A stretch of DNA of 64,000 bases from an uncultured Bacteroidales bacterium (GCA_946408345.1 CAMJRR010000005.1:1-64000); one strand, 5' to 3'; shown: positions 25,607-34,787, counted from the first letter of the stretch. The notes: generated from the sequence alone by a model not told the origin. Made by a program: numbers and translations.

Positions 25607-26485
25607 TCAAACGATAAGGAATCGATTTAGCTTGTTCCAAAAAGCAGTAATGGTAATCGTCGTAGAATAGGAAGGGGCAGCTTCATGCATCATGTTTCCA
25701 GTGGTGAGATAATGGTTTTGGCGCAGCTGTTTGATGGCATCAGCACAAGGAAGTTGGTCAATGGTTTGGCTATAATAACCCAAAAGCGTGGGATAAAGAT
25801 GAAGAAAATCATCATAAATGCGCCTTGCCATCTGTTGGTGCTTTTCGTCAAGTTGGAAATGTTCACCTCGTAACAATTCGGAGCGGTATTGAGCCAAATT
25901 GCACTTCATACGATGAACAGTCACGCGGTACGAAACATCTGTCATCCCAAGTGCTTTAGCCATAGCTTCATTTGGTAATGCTTTCTGCTTGTTAAGCATC
26001 GTAAGCATGGCTCGGAGAAAAATGAAACCATCACGGAGTGAGAGTTTTTGGTGGGCATAGGCCAGCAAGTCTGAGGCAAAGGAAAGCTTCTGTTCATCGG
26101 TAAACATGGAATCATTAGCATCTATATCGGCAATACTTTCGGTAGGGAGTTCCTTATGGGTGATAGGACCCTCTTTGGCTGCACGCACACTAAGATAATT
26201 ACGGAAAGTGTTGAGCATCCACGACTCAAAAGACCCTCGCTTCTCAATACCTTGAAGCGATTGATAAGTCCGTTGATCATCTCCCTCTTTTCCATCACGC
26301 AGATAAAAGAAAAAATCATCAACAACGTCTTCAAAATCATCCAACAACTGGTGCTCATAAACTTCAAACCGTTGCTTTAATTGATGATTGAGACGGTGGT
26401 GCAGCAGATGGTACATCGCTTCGTCTGCCAATACACCTCCGTCAAGAATGATGTCTATTAAACCAGTATTAGTCGTTTCTTTCAT
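25607..26485 (-). CDS. Sigma-70/ECF-like protein with C-terminal extension
   Basis: A 292-residue protein starting MKETTNTGLIDIIL. Region 2 is suggested by DFEDVVDDFFFYLRDG and FESWMLNTFRNYLS, region 4 by LPNEAMAKALGMTDVSYRVTVHRMKCNLAQYR. About 100 residues follow region 4, an extension not found in plain ECF factors. It has its own clear promoter and precedes the Wadjet operon by 73 bp. It could be a separate regulator or the lead gene of the locus. The sigma assignment is moderate because region 2 is divergent. Confidence 0.62.
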   Translation of the reverse strand: MKETTNTGLIDIILDGGVLADEAMYHLLHHRLNHQLKQRFEVYEHQLLDDFEDVVDDFFFYLRDGKEGDDQRTYQSLQGIEKRGSFESWMLNTFRNYLSVRAAKEGPITHKELPTESIADIDANDSMFTDEQKLSFASDLLAYAHQKLSLRDGFIFLRAMLTMLNKQKALPNEAMAKALGMTDVSYRVTVHRMKCNLAQYRSELLRGEHFQLDEKHQQMARRIYDDFLHLYPTLLGYYSQTIDQLPCADAIKQLRQNHYLTTGNMMHEAAPSYSTTITITAFWNKLNRFLIV

Positions 26486-26501
26486 GTAAGTTTTTACCCC
26501 A

Positions 26502-26532
26502 CAAAAGTAGATACTTTTTTCACCCAAACAAA
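26502..26532 (-). promoter_or_regulatory. Bacteroides-type promoter for the sigma-like gene
   Basis: On the minus strand TTTG (26532..26529) is followed after 19 bases by TACTTTTG (26509..26502), an exact match to TTTG-N19-TAnnTTTG. The start codon lies 16 bases further on. Confidence 0.7.
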
Positions 26533-26540
26533 ACATTTCC

Positions 26541-26548
26541 TATCTTTG
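26541..26548 (+). promoter_or_regulatory. -7 element for the acyl-CoA ligase gene
   Basis: TATCTTTG lies 27 bp before the ATG. A convincing -33 TTG was not found; the region overlaps the divergent promoter for the sigma-like gene. Confidence 0.5.
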
Positions 26549-26575
26549 CACCTTCAAAACTTCAATCATCAGACT

Positions 26576-28237
26576 ATGAAAGCAACAAAACCTTTAGCTC
26601 CCACTAAGCATTTCTTTGAATACTTCAACGAGAACCTTCCAAAGAACTGGGACGAACCCGCCCTCACCGACTACGACGACGTCACAAGCTATACCTACGG
26701 CGAGATGGGCGCCAAGATGATGCAGGTGCAGGCCATGCTCGAAGTGGCAGGGCTGAAGGCTGGCGACAAAATCGCCATCTGCTCGAAGAACTGCGCCAAC
26801 TGGGCTATTGCCTTCCTGGCCATCGCAGCCAACCGTGGCGTTGTAGTGTCAATCATGGACGCCTTCGTCGAGAGCGACATCGAGAACCTCGTCACCCACT
26901 CCGATGCCAAGGCTATCTTCGTCGGACCCGCCGTGTGGAAACGCCTCCACCCCGAGAAGATGCCCAACATTCAAATCGCCATCGGGACGGAGCAGTTCCG
27001 TGTTTTATATACCAAAGATGAGCAACTGAATACCGTCAAAGAGTACGCTGAAAAGCTGTTCAACGAGAGATACCCCAACGGCTTCACCAAGGCCGATGTC
27101 AACCTGCCCACCGACAACCTCGACGAACTGATGATCATCAACTACACCTCAGGCACTACGAGCGCCCCGAAAGGTGTCATGCTTTCATATCGCGCCATCT
27201 CCGCCAACGTGCAATACAGCCAAGAGACCATCCCCAACCATGCCGGCTGGACCGAGGTGTGCATGCTGCCCCTCTCCCACATGTTCGGCATGACGATTGA
27301 ATTCCTCTACCAGATAGCGGGCGGTTGTCATGTTTATTTCCTGAGCAAGACTCCTTCGCCGACTGTCCTGCTGAAGGCCTACAAAGAGACAAAGCCATAT
27401 ATGATCCTCACCGTGCCGCTGGTGCTCGAAAAAATCTTCAAGGCAAAAATCTTCCCTGCATTGAACAAACCCATGGTAAAGTTCCTGTGGCACACGCCGT
27501 TGCTCTGCAAGATTGTGGAGAAGACCATCTACAAGCAGTTGATGGAAGCCTTTGGTGGCAATCTCATCTGGCTCATCACGGGTGGCGCCGCCATCAACGC
27601 GGAGGTGGAGAAGGTGTTCCGCCGCATCAAGTTCCCCTTCGTGGTGGGCTATGGCATGACCGAGGCCGGACCGCTCATCTGCTACGAGCATTGGTACAAT
27701 GAAGTGATAGGCTGCTGCGGTTCTTGCGTCACGCGTAACGAGCTGAAGATTGATTCTCCCGACCCGGAGAATGTGGTGGGCGAGATCCTGTTCCGCGGCG
27801 AGCATGTGATGATGGGCTATTACAAGAACGAAGAGGCCACCCGCGCCGCCATCGACGAAGAAGGCTGGCTGCATACCGGCGACCTCGGCACCATGAACAA
27901 GAAGGGCTTGCTGTTTATCAAGGGTCGTTCCAAGGCCATGATTCTCAGCTCCAACGGCCAGAATATCTATCCCGAAGAGATCGAAGACAAGGTGAACAAC
28001 CTGCCTGGTGTGGTTGAGTCGCTCGTGGTGGGTCGTCAAGGCAAGATTGTCGCTCTGGTCTATCCTGATGAGAAATACGACCTACAGAACAAGAGTATGG
28101 AGGAGCTGATGAACGAAAACCTCGCCACATTGAATGCGATGCTGCCCGCATACTCAAAGGTGTCTTCCATCGTCCTCGTTGACAAAGAGTTTGAGAAGAC
28201 ACCCAAGCGTAGCATCAGAAGATTCCTGTATTCGTAA
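26576..28237 (+). CDS. AMP-binding long-chain fatty acid-CoA ligase
   Basis: A 553-residue adenylate-forming enzyme that activates fatty acids (or related acids) to acyl-CoA with ATP. The phosphate-binding loop is NYTSGTTSAPKGVM, the A5 motif is VGYGMTEAGP, the A7/A8 region is GWLHTGDLG and GRSKAMILSSNGQNIYPEE. The catalytic-lysine region lies near the C-terminus (KTPKRSIRRFLY). The start MKATKPLAPTKHFFEYF was chosen because the preceding ten codons run through the promoter. It converges on the T9SS gene with only 5 bp between stops. Chain-length preference is not visible. Confidence 0.92.
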   Translation: MKATKPLAPTKHFFEYFNENLPKNWDEPALTDYDDVTSYTYGEMGAKMMQVQAMLEVAGLKAGDKIAICSKNCANWAIAFLAIAANRGVVVSIMDAFVESDIENLVTHSDAKAIFVGPAVWKRLHPEKMPNIQIAIGTEQFRVLYTKDEQLNTVKEYAEKLFNERYPNGFTKADVNLPTDNLDELMIINYTSGTTSAPKGVMLSYRAISANVQYSQETIPNHAGWTEVCMLPLSHMFGMTIEFLYQIAGGCHVYFLSKTPSPTVLLKAYKETKPYMILTVPLVLEKIFKAKIFPALNKPMVKFLWHTPLLCKIVEKTIYKQLMEAFGGNLIWLITGGAAINAEVEKVFRRIKFPFVVGYGMTEAGPLICYEHWYNEVIGCCGSCVTRNELKIDSPDPENVVGEILFRGEHVMMGYYKNEEATRAAIDEEGWLHTGDLGTMNKKGLLFIKGRSKAMILSSNGQNIYPEEIEDKVNNLPGVVESLVVGRQGKIVALVYPDEKYDLQNKSMEELMNENLATLNAMLPAYSKVSSIVLVDKEFEKTPKRSIRRFLYS

Positions 28238-28242
28238 AGCTT

Positions 28243-29754
28243 TTATTCCTTCACCAATTTAATGGTGCGTGTGCCAGTTTCACTCGAAATGCGTGCCATA
28301 TAAACGCCCTTGGCAAAAGCACTGAGGTCGAGTTCGGTGCGACCTTCGACGACCAGTGCTGTCAGCATTTGTTTGCCCAGCATGTCAAACACAACGACCT
28401 GACCATCGTAGGCATTCGTCTCCACCGTAACCTTGTCTGTAGTGGGATTGGGGCTGACCGTGGCTACCAAGGTCGGCTGCTCTTCGACACCGACACTCGG
28501 GTCGTTGCCCACTCGCACATCGTCGACATACACACCATCGGCTTCGTGCGATTTGCCCTTGAAAGCAATGAGATAGGCATCCGAAGCCTCGGGCAAGGAA
28601 AGGGTGATGGTCTCCCAATCCTCACAGGCGTATGTATATTCGCCAAGGAGATGCCAATAATCGTTTATCGAAGTAGCATACCAAACCGAAAGTTCGTCAA
28701 CGAATTGTCCCAGCGACCGTTGCCTATGATTGAAAGTAAGGACAGGTTTGGTGACGGCAGTGATGTCTAACGGTGCAGAGACGAGCATGGCCTCGTCGCC
28801 CAACCAAATGAAGAAGGCCGTGTTGTTGAGGATGAGATAGCCAGGGTCAACCACCCAACCATCGGAGCCTGAAAGGATTTCACTCCGCCAGCACACGAAT
28901 TCCTCCGAGGCTTCAAAGTCGTCGAAATAAGGCTGGTCGTCGGTAACGGTAATCACGTCGCACAAAGTAGTGAATGTCAAAGGATAGGACCATTCCGATT
29001 CTTGCCCTTCACCGCAATTGGCCTTGACGCGAACTGTGTATTCTGTGTTAGGCTCTAGATTCTCCATCAGATAGGGTTGTGAAGTTACGGTGGCTTGATG
29101 TCCGTTCACATCCACCGTCCAGCTTTCCTCATTACCAGCTGCCGACCATCCAAGCATTGCCGTGAAAGTCGTAACCTCGGTGACCTGTAGATTCATCGGA
29201 CGTGCACAACCCCCAGCAGCGGCAATCTCGATATCGTCGATGAAGATATAATATCCACCATTGCTATGCCCTAGAAACGAGATCTGGAAAGTGGACGACA
29301 GGTCTTCAAGGGTGAACAATTCATCGTAGGTATTCGACCAGTCGCTAAGGCTATAGATGCCCAGTTGATGCCAGTTGTCGGTCGGCGAAGTGCGGTAACT
29401 CACCGTGAGCTCGTCGAAAGGAGGATAAAGCGCCATCATCGCATAGCCGAAGCTGAAAGTGGCACTGCTGCTACCTGTCATGTCGAAGGTGGGCGAAACC
29501 AGACGTGCTTCGTCGCCAGCAGAAGCATTTTGGAAGGCCACCACATTGGTGTTGGTGCCGCCCATCACCGCCCAAGTGGCGGAACTCGTCGTCTCCACCG
29601 TCCAACATTCCATTTGCCCTGATTCAAAATTCTCAATATAAGATTGTCCCGGACCGATAGGGATTACGCATTGTGCAGTCGCAACAGTGGTGCCAAAGAA
29701 GAAAGCCATTACGATGGCAAATAAAGCTTTAGTAAAGTAGTGTGTGTGCGTCAT
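28243..29754 (-). CDS. Secreted MAM-like/fibronectin protein with T9SS type A sorting domain
   Basis: A 503-residue exported protein with signal peptide (residues 1-27, ending ATAQ). Two choice-of-anchor-type beta domains (about 30-185 and 270-415), each with a D-E-A-x-L-V-S-P/A motif and ending in a VDD or IDD strand, flank a fibronectin type III domain (about 190-265). The last 80 residues (ATVSPNPTTDKVTVET...LSAFAKGVYMARISSETGTRTIKLVKE) are a T9SS type A sorting domain. The protein would be carried across the outer membrane by type IX secretion and attached to the surface. A minus-strand TATCTTTG at 29794..29787 is the likely -7 box. Confidence 0.92.
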   Translation of the reverse strand: MTHTHYFTKALFAIVMAFFFGTTVATAQCVIPIGPGQSYIENFESGQMECWTVETTSSATWAVMGGTNTNVVAFQNASAGDEARLVSPTFDMTGSSSATFSFGYAMMALYPPFDELTVSYRTSPTDNWHQLGIYSLSDWSNTYDELFTLEDLSSTFQISFLGHSNGGYYIFIDDIEIAAAGGCARPMNLQVTEVTTFTAMLGWSAAGNEESWTVDVNGHQATVTSQPYLMENLEPNTEYTVRVKANCGEGQESEWSYPLTFTTLCDVITVTDDQPYFDDFEASEEFVCWRSEILSGSDGWVVDPGYLILNNTAFFIWLGDEAMLVSAPLDITAVTKPVLTFNHRQRSLGQFVDELSVWYATSINDYWHLLGEYTYACEDWETITLSLPEASDAYLIAFKGKSHEADGVYVDDVRVGNDPSVGVEEQPTLVATVSPNPTTDKVTVETNAYDGQVVVFDMLGKQMLTALVVEGRTELDLSAFAKGVYMARISSETGTRTIKLVKE

Positions 29755-29815
29755 AGTATTTATAATTGATAATGAATAATTTGCGGCAAAGATAAAAAGA
29801 AAACCTGATTTCAGA

Positions 29816-30604
29816 TTATCCTTTTATTCCAAAGTAGTACTGACCTTTCCCCACCGTGGCGTTGCCGTATTGGATGGCGTTTACTGGGCAATGGTGGTAG
29901 CAGCCCATGCACATCGTGCAGTGGCCGTGCCATTTCGGGCGACCTTCTTCGAGGGTGATATTCTTCAAAGGGCAGGCCTCAACGCATTTGCCACAATGGA
30001 TGCAAGCTTCGGTAACGCAATACTTGCTGTCGTCGGTAGCCGAGCGGTTGAAGCCAGGATTCACCAAATAAGTCTTGAGCCATGCCAAGCTACCCACAAC
30101 CATTTCTGAAAAATACTCCTTGTTGATGAGCCGCGTAATATTTCGCTTCAGAAGGTCGTTTGCTCTGTCAATCTTCAGTTTGGCATTTTTCGGTGTGTCG
30201 AGTTTGAAGCCTGCCATACCGATGTAGGTTTCTGGCATTTGCACACTGAAGCAGGCCGACAGCGACCAGCCTTTTTCTTCCACAGACTTGCGGAAAACCT
30301 TCTCCGTGAGGCCGCAATTGTCGCCACAAGTGCAGGCAAAATAAACGTAAAGCTTCGAGGTCGGCCCTTCGACAGGCTCAGGGACCTTAACTGTCAATTT
30401 CTTCACAAAGTCCAGCACCAGTTTCGGCGGTGCCCAGGAATAGACAGGAAACACGAAGCCAAGTCTTTCGCCTTCGGCCAAAGTGTAGTCATAATGGCCT
30501 TCGCCAGCCGCCTCGGGGATAAAAGTCAATGTGTCTTTGAGACCTGCGGCGATAGTTTCCGCCACATGTTTGCTGTTGCCACAGCCGCTGAAGTAGAATA
30601 TCAT
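29816..30604 (-). CDS. EFR1-family ferrodoxin (flavodoxin-like plus 2[4Fe-4S])
   Basis: A 262-residue cytoplasmic redox protein. The N-terminal flavodoxin-like domain begins IFYFSGCGNSKHVAE, and the C-terminus carries two 4Fe-4S motifs, CIHCGKCVEACP and CTMCMGCYHHCP. Family members move electrons in anaerobes, often with unknown partners. At about residues 73-84 the coding sequence contains VPEPVEGPTS, encoded by a REP-like palindrome in frame. A promoter of the Bacteroides form is present upstream on the minus strand. Confidence 0.9.
   Translation of the reverse strand: MIFYFSGCGNSKHVAETIAAGLKDTLTFIPEAAGEGHYDYTLAEGERLGFVFPVYSWAPPKLVLDFVKKLTVKVPEPVEGPTSKLYVYFACTCGDNCGLTEKVFRKSVEEKGWSLSACFSVQMPETYIGMAGFKLDTPKNAKLKIDRANDLLKRNITRLINKEYFSEMVVGSLAWLKTYLVNPGFNRSATDDSKYCVTEACIHCGKCVEACPLKNITLEEGRPKWHGHCTMCMGCYHHCPVNAIQYGNATVGKGQYYFGIKG
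30364..30388. repeat. In-frame REP-like element in the EFR1 gene
   Basis: The plus-strand run GCCCTTCGACAGGCTCAGGG followed by ACC is a widespread REP-like sequence; it forms a small hairpin through CCCT/AGGG with an inner GA-C/G-TC stem. Translated on the minus strand it gives PEPVEGP. Confidence 0.75.
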
Positions 30605-30625
30605 AAGAGTGTCGTTTTATTGCTG

Positions 30626-30657
30626 CAAATGTAGAGAAAACTCTGAAATAAAAGCAA
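30626..30657 (-). promoter_or_regulatory. Promoter for the EFR1 gene
   Basis: On the minus strand TTG (30657..30655) precedes TACATTTG (30633..30626) by 21 bases, close to the Bacteroides consensus, 21 bp before the start codon. Confidence 0.6.
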
Positions 30658-30665
30658 GTTTATTG

Positions 30666-30673
30666 TACTTTTG
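30666..30673 (+). promoter_or_regulatory. -7 element for the MATE gene
   Basis: TACTTTTG lies 23 bp before the start codon of the MATE transporter; the -33 half is not convincing. Confidence 0.45.
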
Positions 30674-30696
30674 CATCCGCAAAAACAAAATCCCAA

Positions 30697-32010
30697 ATGC
30701 CTAAAGACTCGCTCAACCGTTCGATACTGAAGCTCGCCATCCCCAACATCATCAGCAACATCACCGTGCCATTGTTGGGCTTCGTCGACATGATGCTGAT
30801 GGGGCATCAAGACAGCCTCGCCTACATCGGGGCCATCGGGTTGGGCGGCACCATCTTTAGCGTGATGTACTCCATCTTTAGCTTCATGCGGGCAGGTACC
30901 ACGGGCTTCACGGCACAGGCCTATGGAGCTAACGACCGCACCGAGATTGCCTATTCACTTTACCGCTCTATTTGCATCGCATTGATTGCCACCGTTTTAG
31001 TACTCTCGCTGCAAAACGCGGTAGAATGGCTCAGCATGAAGCTACTCAACGGTAGCAAGGAGGTGCTGGCCTACACCGCCACCTATTTCCGCGTGCGCAT
31101 CTGGGCGGCGCCGGCGGTGCTCTGCCTCTATGCCTTCAATGGCTGGTACATCGGCATGCAAAACACTACCATCCCCATGGTCATCGCCATCCTAACCAAT
31201 GTGGTGAACATTGTGCTGAGCGTCATCTTCGTCAATGTCATGGGCATGGGGGTCACAGGCGTGGCTTTGGGCACTGTCATTGCACAATACTGTGGCCTGC
31301 TGACTGCCGTCATCTTCCTTTTTGCCAAGTTCCGTCACCACCTTGTCCCCATCCGGCGTGTGATTCTGTTGCAAAGCGACAAGTTAAAGCGTTTCTTCCA
31401 AGTCAACGCCGACTTCATGATTCGCAGCATCCTGCTCGTGCTGAGCATCGCCTTCTTCAACAACCAGTCGGCCAAACTCGGCGACGACATGCTAGCGGTC
31501 AACATGATACTGATGCAGTTCTTCTACATCTTCTCTTACTTCACCGATGGCTTTGCCTACGCGGGCGAGGCGTTGGTAGGCCGTTTCACAGGTGCCCACG
31601 ATGCCAAGCAACTCCGACAGACCGTCAAGCTACTGTTCCTTTGGGGTTTCCTCATCGCCTTGCCCTTCACGGTGCTTTATGCCCTCTTCCCGGATTGGTT
31701 TATCGGCCTCGTCAGCGACCAGCCCGGCATCATCCCGATGGCCAGGCCTTATCATATCTACCTCGCCGCCATCCCGCTCATCACCTTTGCGGCCTTCCTT
31801 TGGGACGGTGTATACATCGGTGCCACGGCGGCCCGAGCCATTCGCAACACGATGCTTATCTCCGCCATTGGTGTGTTTCTGCCTGCCACCTTGTTATTAA
31901 TGCCACGCTATGGCAACCACGGTTTGTGGATTGCTTTTCTGCTCTTCATGGTGGCCCGTGGACTTTCCATGACCTTGATGGCGAAAAAGGCTGTCCTGAC
32001 AATAAAATAA
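30697..32010 (+). CDS. MATE-family efflux transporter
   Basis: A 437-residue inner-membrane protein with about 12 hydrophobic helices in two similar halves. The N-terminal SILKLAIPNIISNITVPLLGFVD and the second-half counterpart at about residue 235 are characteristic of MatE domains of the DinF-like branch. Such pumps export drugs or metabolites using sodium or proton gradients. It is monocistronic, divergent from the EFR1 gene. Confidence 0.93.
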   Translation: MPKDSLNRSILKLAIPNIISNITVPLLGFVDMMLMGHQDSLAYIGAIGLGGTIFSVMYSIFSFMRAGTTGFTAQAYGANDRTEIAYSLYRSICIALIATVLVLSLQNAVEWLSMKLLNGSKEVLAYTATYFRVRIWAAPAVLCLYAFNGWYIGMQNTTIPMVIAILTNVVNIVLSVIFVNVMGMGVTGVALGTVIAQYCGLLTAVIFLFAKFRHHLVPIRRVILLQSDKLKRFFQVNADFMIRSILLVLSIAFFNNQSAKLGDDMLAVNMILMQFFYIFSYFTDGFAYAGEALVGRFTGAHDAKQLRQTVKLLFLWGFLIALPFTVLYALFPDWFIGLVSDQPGIIPMARPYHIYLAAIPLITFAAFLWDGVYIGATAARAIRNTMLISAIGVFLPATLLLMPRYGNHGLWIAFLLFMVARGLSMTLMAKKAVLTIK

Positions 32011-32030
32011 GTGATTGTTTTACCTAAAAA

Positions 32031-32061
32031 GTTGATTTTCATTTTAATATTTGTATATTTG
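32031..32061 (+). promoter_or_regulatory. Bacteroides-type promoter for the YiiX-like gene
   Basis: GTTG (32031-32034) and TATATTTG (32054-32061) are separated by 19 bases. The coding start is about 70 bp downstream, leaving a short leader with no recognised riboswitch. Confidence 0.6.
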
Positions 32062-32130
32062 CACCGTCGACCTTGACTGGCGCTATCACGTTGCAGGTTC
32101 GCAAACGAAACATTGAAAATCAGTTGAGAT

Positions 32131-32775
32131 TTGAATAACAGTAAAGTAATATTTCTCTTATTGTTTATGGCATTGCTCACCACGGTGATGTCGTGTTCAG
32201 GCCGTGCCAAGTCTCACATTCAAGTGATGTTCGACACCACAGGCCTCCGCAATGGCGACTTGTTGTTCCGCAACGGCATCGGGTATGAGAGCCGTGTGGT
32301 AACCGGCTTAAGTAGCGGCAAATTCTCTCATATCGGGATAGCCTATCACGATGGAAAACATTGGAATGTAATCCATGCAGTGCCAGGAGAGAACGAAAAA
32401 GACGAGCCGGAATACCTGAAATGTGAACCCATTGAGGGCTTTTACAACCGTTTTCGGGCAAAGCTTGGAGGTTCGGCACGTGTAAGTTGTTCCGACTCAA
32501 TAGCCAATATCGTGGCTGAACAGGCGCTTCAAATCGTCAACCGCAAGGTCGTTTTCGACAATAACTATGACATCAACGACACAACAAAACTGTATTGCAC
32601 GGAGCTTGTTCGCCTCGTCTATCTCGCACAGGACATCGACCTTTGCGAAGACCGCTGGCACAGGATTCCCATCATCAACACTAAGGCACACGTGATATTT
32701 CCTGAAGACATCTGGAACAGCCCTCTGGTGATCAAGAAAAGAATATTTGACATCAAAACAACACACCTTAACTAA
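32131..32775 (+). CDS. YiiX/YebB-like cysteine hydrolase lipoprotein
   Basis: A 214-residue protein of the permuted NlpC/P60-like (YiiX) family. The lipobox VMSC at residues 19-22 marks a lipoprotein. The conserved His is H67 in KFSHIGIAY and the nucleophile is C156 in KLYCTELVRLVY. These enzymes cleave amide bonds in peptidoglycan peptides or lipids. The start is a TTG; the first ATG (32167) would remove the basic and hydrophobic part of the signal peptide. The DUF4878 gene follows 23 bp later. Confidence 0.82.
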   Translation: MNNSKVIFLLLFMALLTTVMSCSGRAKSHIQVMFDTTGLRNGDLLFRNGIGYESRVVTGLSSGKFSHIGIAYHDGKHWNVIHAVPGENEKDEPEYLKCEPIEGFYNRFRAKLGGSARVSCSDSIANIVAEQALQIVNRKVVFDNNYDINDTTKLYCTELVRLVYLAQDIDLCEDRWHRIPIINTKAHVIFPEDIWNSPLVIKKRIFDIKTTHLN

Positions 32776-32798
32776 TTATTAATTAAAAACTTACCACT

Positions 32799-33194
32799 AT
32801 GAAAAAAGTACTTTTAGGATTCGCAGTAATTCTGTTAGCCGTAGTTGCGGTTAGTTGCTCATCAAAGTCAAACTCACCAAAAGACGTCGCCGAAACGTTT
32901 ATTCAAGCGATGAAAAGCAAAAACTACGAAAAAGCCGCCGATTGCTTCTATTATGAAGGCACCAAAGATGAAATCAAGGCTGATAGGGCTCAAGTGGTTG
33001 CCTTTATGGAAAAAGCTGGACAATCTATGGAAAAAGATGGAGGCATTAAATCCTACAAGATTAATTCTATAGACGAAGACGGCGACAAAGCTGTGGTGAA
33101 AGGCGAAATCACCTATGGCAACGGAGAAGTAGATGACGATGAAATCAAAACCATAAAGGTCGATGACAAATGGTATGTCGACTTGGATAAATAA
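32799..33194 (+). CDS. DUF4878-domain lipoprotein
   Basis: A 131-residue lipoprotein with lipobox AVSC at about 17-20. The mature part starts SPKDVAETFIQAMKSKNYEKAADC and ends DKWYVDLDK, the cystatin/NTF2-like pattern of DUF4878 proteins, small envelope proteins of Bacteroidales of unknown role. It is probably co-transcribed with the YiiX-like gene. Confidence 0.87.
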   Translation: MKKVLLGFAVILLAVVAVSCSSKSNSPKDVAETFIQAMKSKNYEKAADCFYYEGTKDEIKADRAQVVAFMEKAGQSMEKDGGIKSYKINSIDEDGDKAVVKGEITYGNGEVDDDEIKTIKVDDKWYVDLDK

Positions 33195-33229
33195 ATAGTC
33201 GAACAACTTTGCCTCAAATTCTCACCTCC

Positions 33230-33895
33230 ATGGAAGACATCCTCGAGTTCTTGGAAGCTGTGCTCCACAACAACAACCGCCCGTGGTTTCAGGAGCACAA
33301 GAAACAGTACCAGCAGGCGCAGGCCCACTTCAACGCCATCGCCGAACAAATCATCGCCGGTGTGCAGCAGTTTGACGACAACTGCAAAGGCCTGACGCTG
33401 AAAGACTGCACCTACCGCTTCTACCGCGACACCCGTTTCTCGCCCGACAAGCGGCCCTACAAGACCCACTTCGGTGTGTTCGTCTGTCCCGAAGGCAAGA
33501 AGTCGATGCTGGCGGGGTACTACTTCCATGTAGAGGCTAAAGAGTCGGAATACCTCGGTCACAACATGCTCTGTACGGGGATGTACATGCCCGACACCGC
33601 CATGCTGAAGACCATCCGCGACGAAATCCTCTTCAACGCCGAGCCTTTGGTGGAAAGCATCGCCAAAGCCAAAGGCTTCGGCTTGGATACCAGCAACGCC
33701 ATGAAGCGCGTGCCCAACGGCTATCCCAAAGACCACCCGCAGGCCGAGCTCTTCAAGCAACGCGACTGGCTCGTGGTGCAAGACCTCCCCGATGCACGCC
33801 TCTCCGACCCCCATCTCGTCGACTGGGTGCTGAGTGAGTTCGAAAAGACCAAGGACTTTTGCCAGTGGCTGAATCGGACGGTGAGAGGGGAATGA
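33230..33895 (+). CDS. DUF2461-family protein
   Basis: A 221-residue cytoplasmic protein. The start MEDILEFLEAVLHNNNRPWFQEHK and the motif CTYRFYRDTRFSPDKRPYKTH match the DUF2461/TIGR02453 family, conserved across bacteria and fungi without an assigned activity. The frame is open for seven codons upstream from a TTG, but the family N-terminus begins at this ATG. Confidence 0.87.
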   Translation: MEDILEFLEAVLHNNNRPWFQEHKKQYQQAQAHFNAIAEQIIAGVQQFDDNCKGLTLKDCTYRFYRDTRFSPDKRPYKTHFGVFVCPEGKKSMLAGYYFHVEAKESEYLGHNMLCTGMYMPDTAMLKTIRDEILFNAEPLVESIAKAKGFGLDTSNAMKRVPNGYPKDHPQAELFKQRDWLVVQDLPDARLSDPHLVDWVLSEFEKTKDFCQWLNRTVRGE

Positions 33896-34117
33896 CATGG
33901 TAGAGGCGGCATGACACCGCTTCAAAAAACAGAAAAAAATATTTCCGTTTTTAACATTTCGGCACGATTTTTGATTAAAATCGCCCCGCAATATAAGATT
34001 ATGAACTCCTGAAAAATGTCAGTTTTGAGCATTGGTTGGATTTCGTTGCCCTTATCTTGGCCTCGTTTGAAATAAGTAATTCGCTAATATACAATAATTT
34101 AAAAACACAACAAGCCT

Positions 34118-34786
34118 ATGAAAGACCGTTACTCCCAACAGCAACTCCCAATGAACAGCAACACCACTCTCAAACTCAACGCCTACCAGTCCCATCTGGT
34201 GGAGACACACCATAGCCTCGTCAATAGTATGGCGGAATCACTCCTAAGCCTGCAAACGGGTCACCTCGGACTGACAAAAAGCGACCTGACAGGAGCAGGC
34301 TACGAAGCCTTGATTTCGGCAGCCTGCCACTATGACAGCACTCGTAATGCGTCTTTCAAAACCTATGCCAGCCGATGCATTTGGCATGCCATGGTGGCAG
34401 AAATCAACCGCTGGCGTCCTTCCTTTGCGGTTCTTGTGCCAGAGGTGGTGAACGGAGAGCCAAGATTCGTCGAGAAAGAAGAAAGCCTTTTCACTTGCCT
34501 CGACGACGCTAACGTGTTCACCCTCACCTCTATGTGCTGCAACTGGGAGGCTGAGCAGGCTTGGCAGCTTGAGACACTGAACGAAGCCATTGCCACCCTC
34601 AAACCCAAGGAGCAATTCTTGATTCGTTGCTACTTTGGCTTTGACAACAAGGCTATGAAGCTCGAAGAGATTGCCAACCGACTCAATGTCAGCACGACAG
34701 CCGTTCACAAGCGCCTCAAGAACGCTATCGCAAAGCTGCGCACCTTCATCGAAGGTGCCAGCTCACCTTACCGCATGTGCGCCTGA
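34118..34786 (+). CDS. Sigma-70-family RNA polymerase sigma factor
   Basis: A 222-residue protein. Region 2 is visible in LTKSDLTGAGYEALISAACHYDSTRNASFKTYASRCIWHAM, read in parts as the core-binding and DNA-melting helices (ATY-like FKTYASRCIW). Region 4 is LKPKEQFLIRCYFGFDNKAMKLEEIANRLNVSTTAVHKRLKNAIAKLR, also in parts. It lacks the N-terminal region 1.1 and fits a small alternative sigma factor closer to group 3 than to ECF. It directly precedes an AAA+ ATPase gene whose promoter box is repeated 6 kb downstream. Confidence 0.82.
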   Translation: MKDRYSQQQLPMNSNTTLKLNAYQSHLVETHHSLVNSMAESLLSLQTGHLGLTKSDLTGAGYEALISAACHYDSTRNASFKTYASRCIWHAMVAEINRWRPSFAVLVPEVVNGEPRFVEKEESLFTCLDDANVFTLTSMCCNWEAEQAWQLETLNEAIATLKPKEQFLIRCYFGFDNKAMKLEEIANRLNVSTTAVHKRLKNAIAKLRTFIEGASSPYRMCA

Positions 34787-34787
34787 C

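Noticed and set aside
27185..28039. 284-codon open frame antisense to the acyl-CoA ligase gene
   Set aside because: It lies wholly opposite a gene with clear catalytic motifs and has no family character; GC-rich codon bias leaves antisense frames open.
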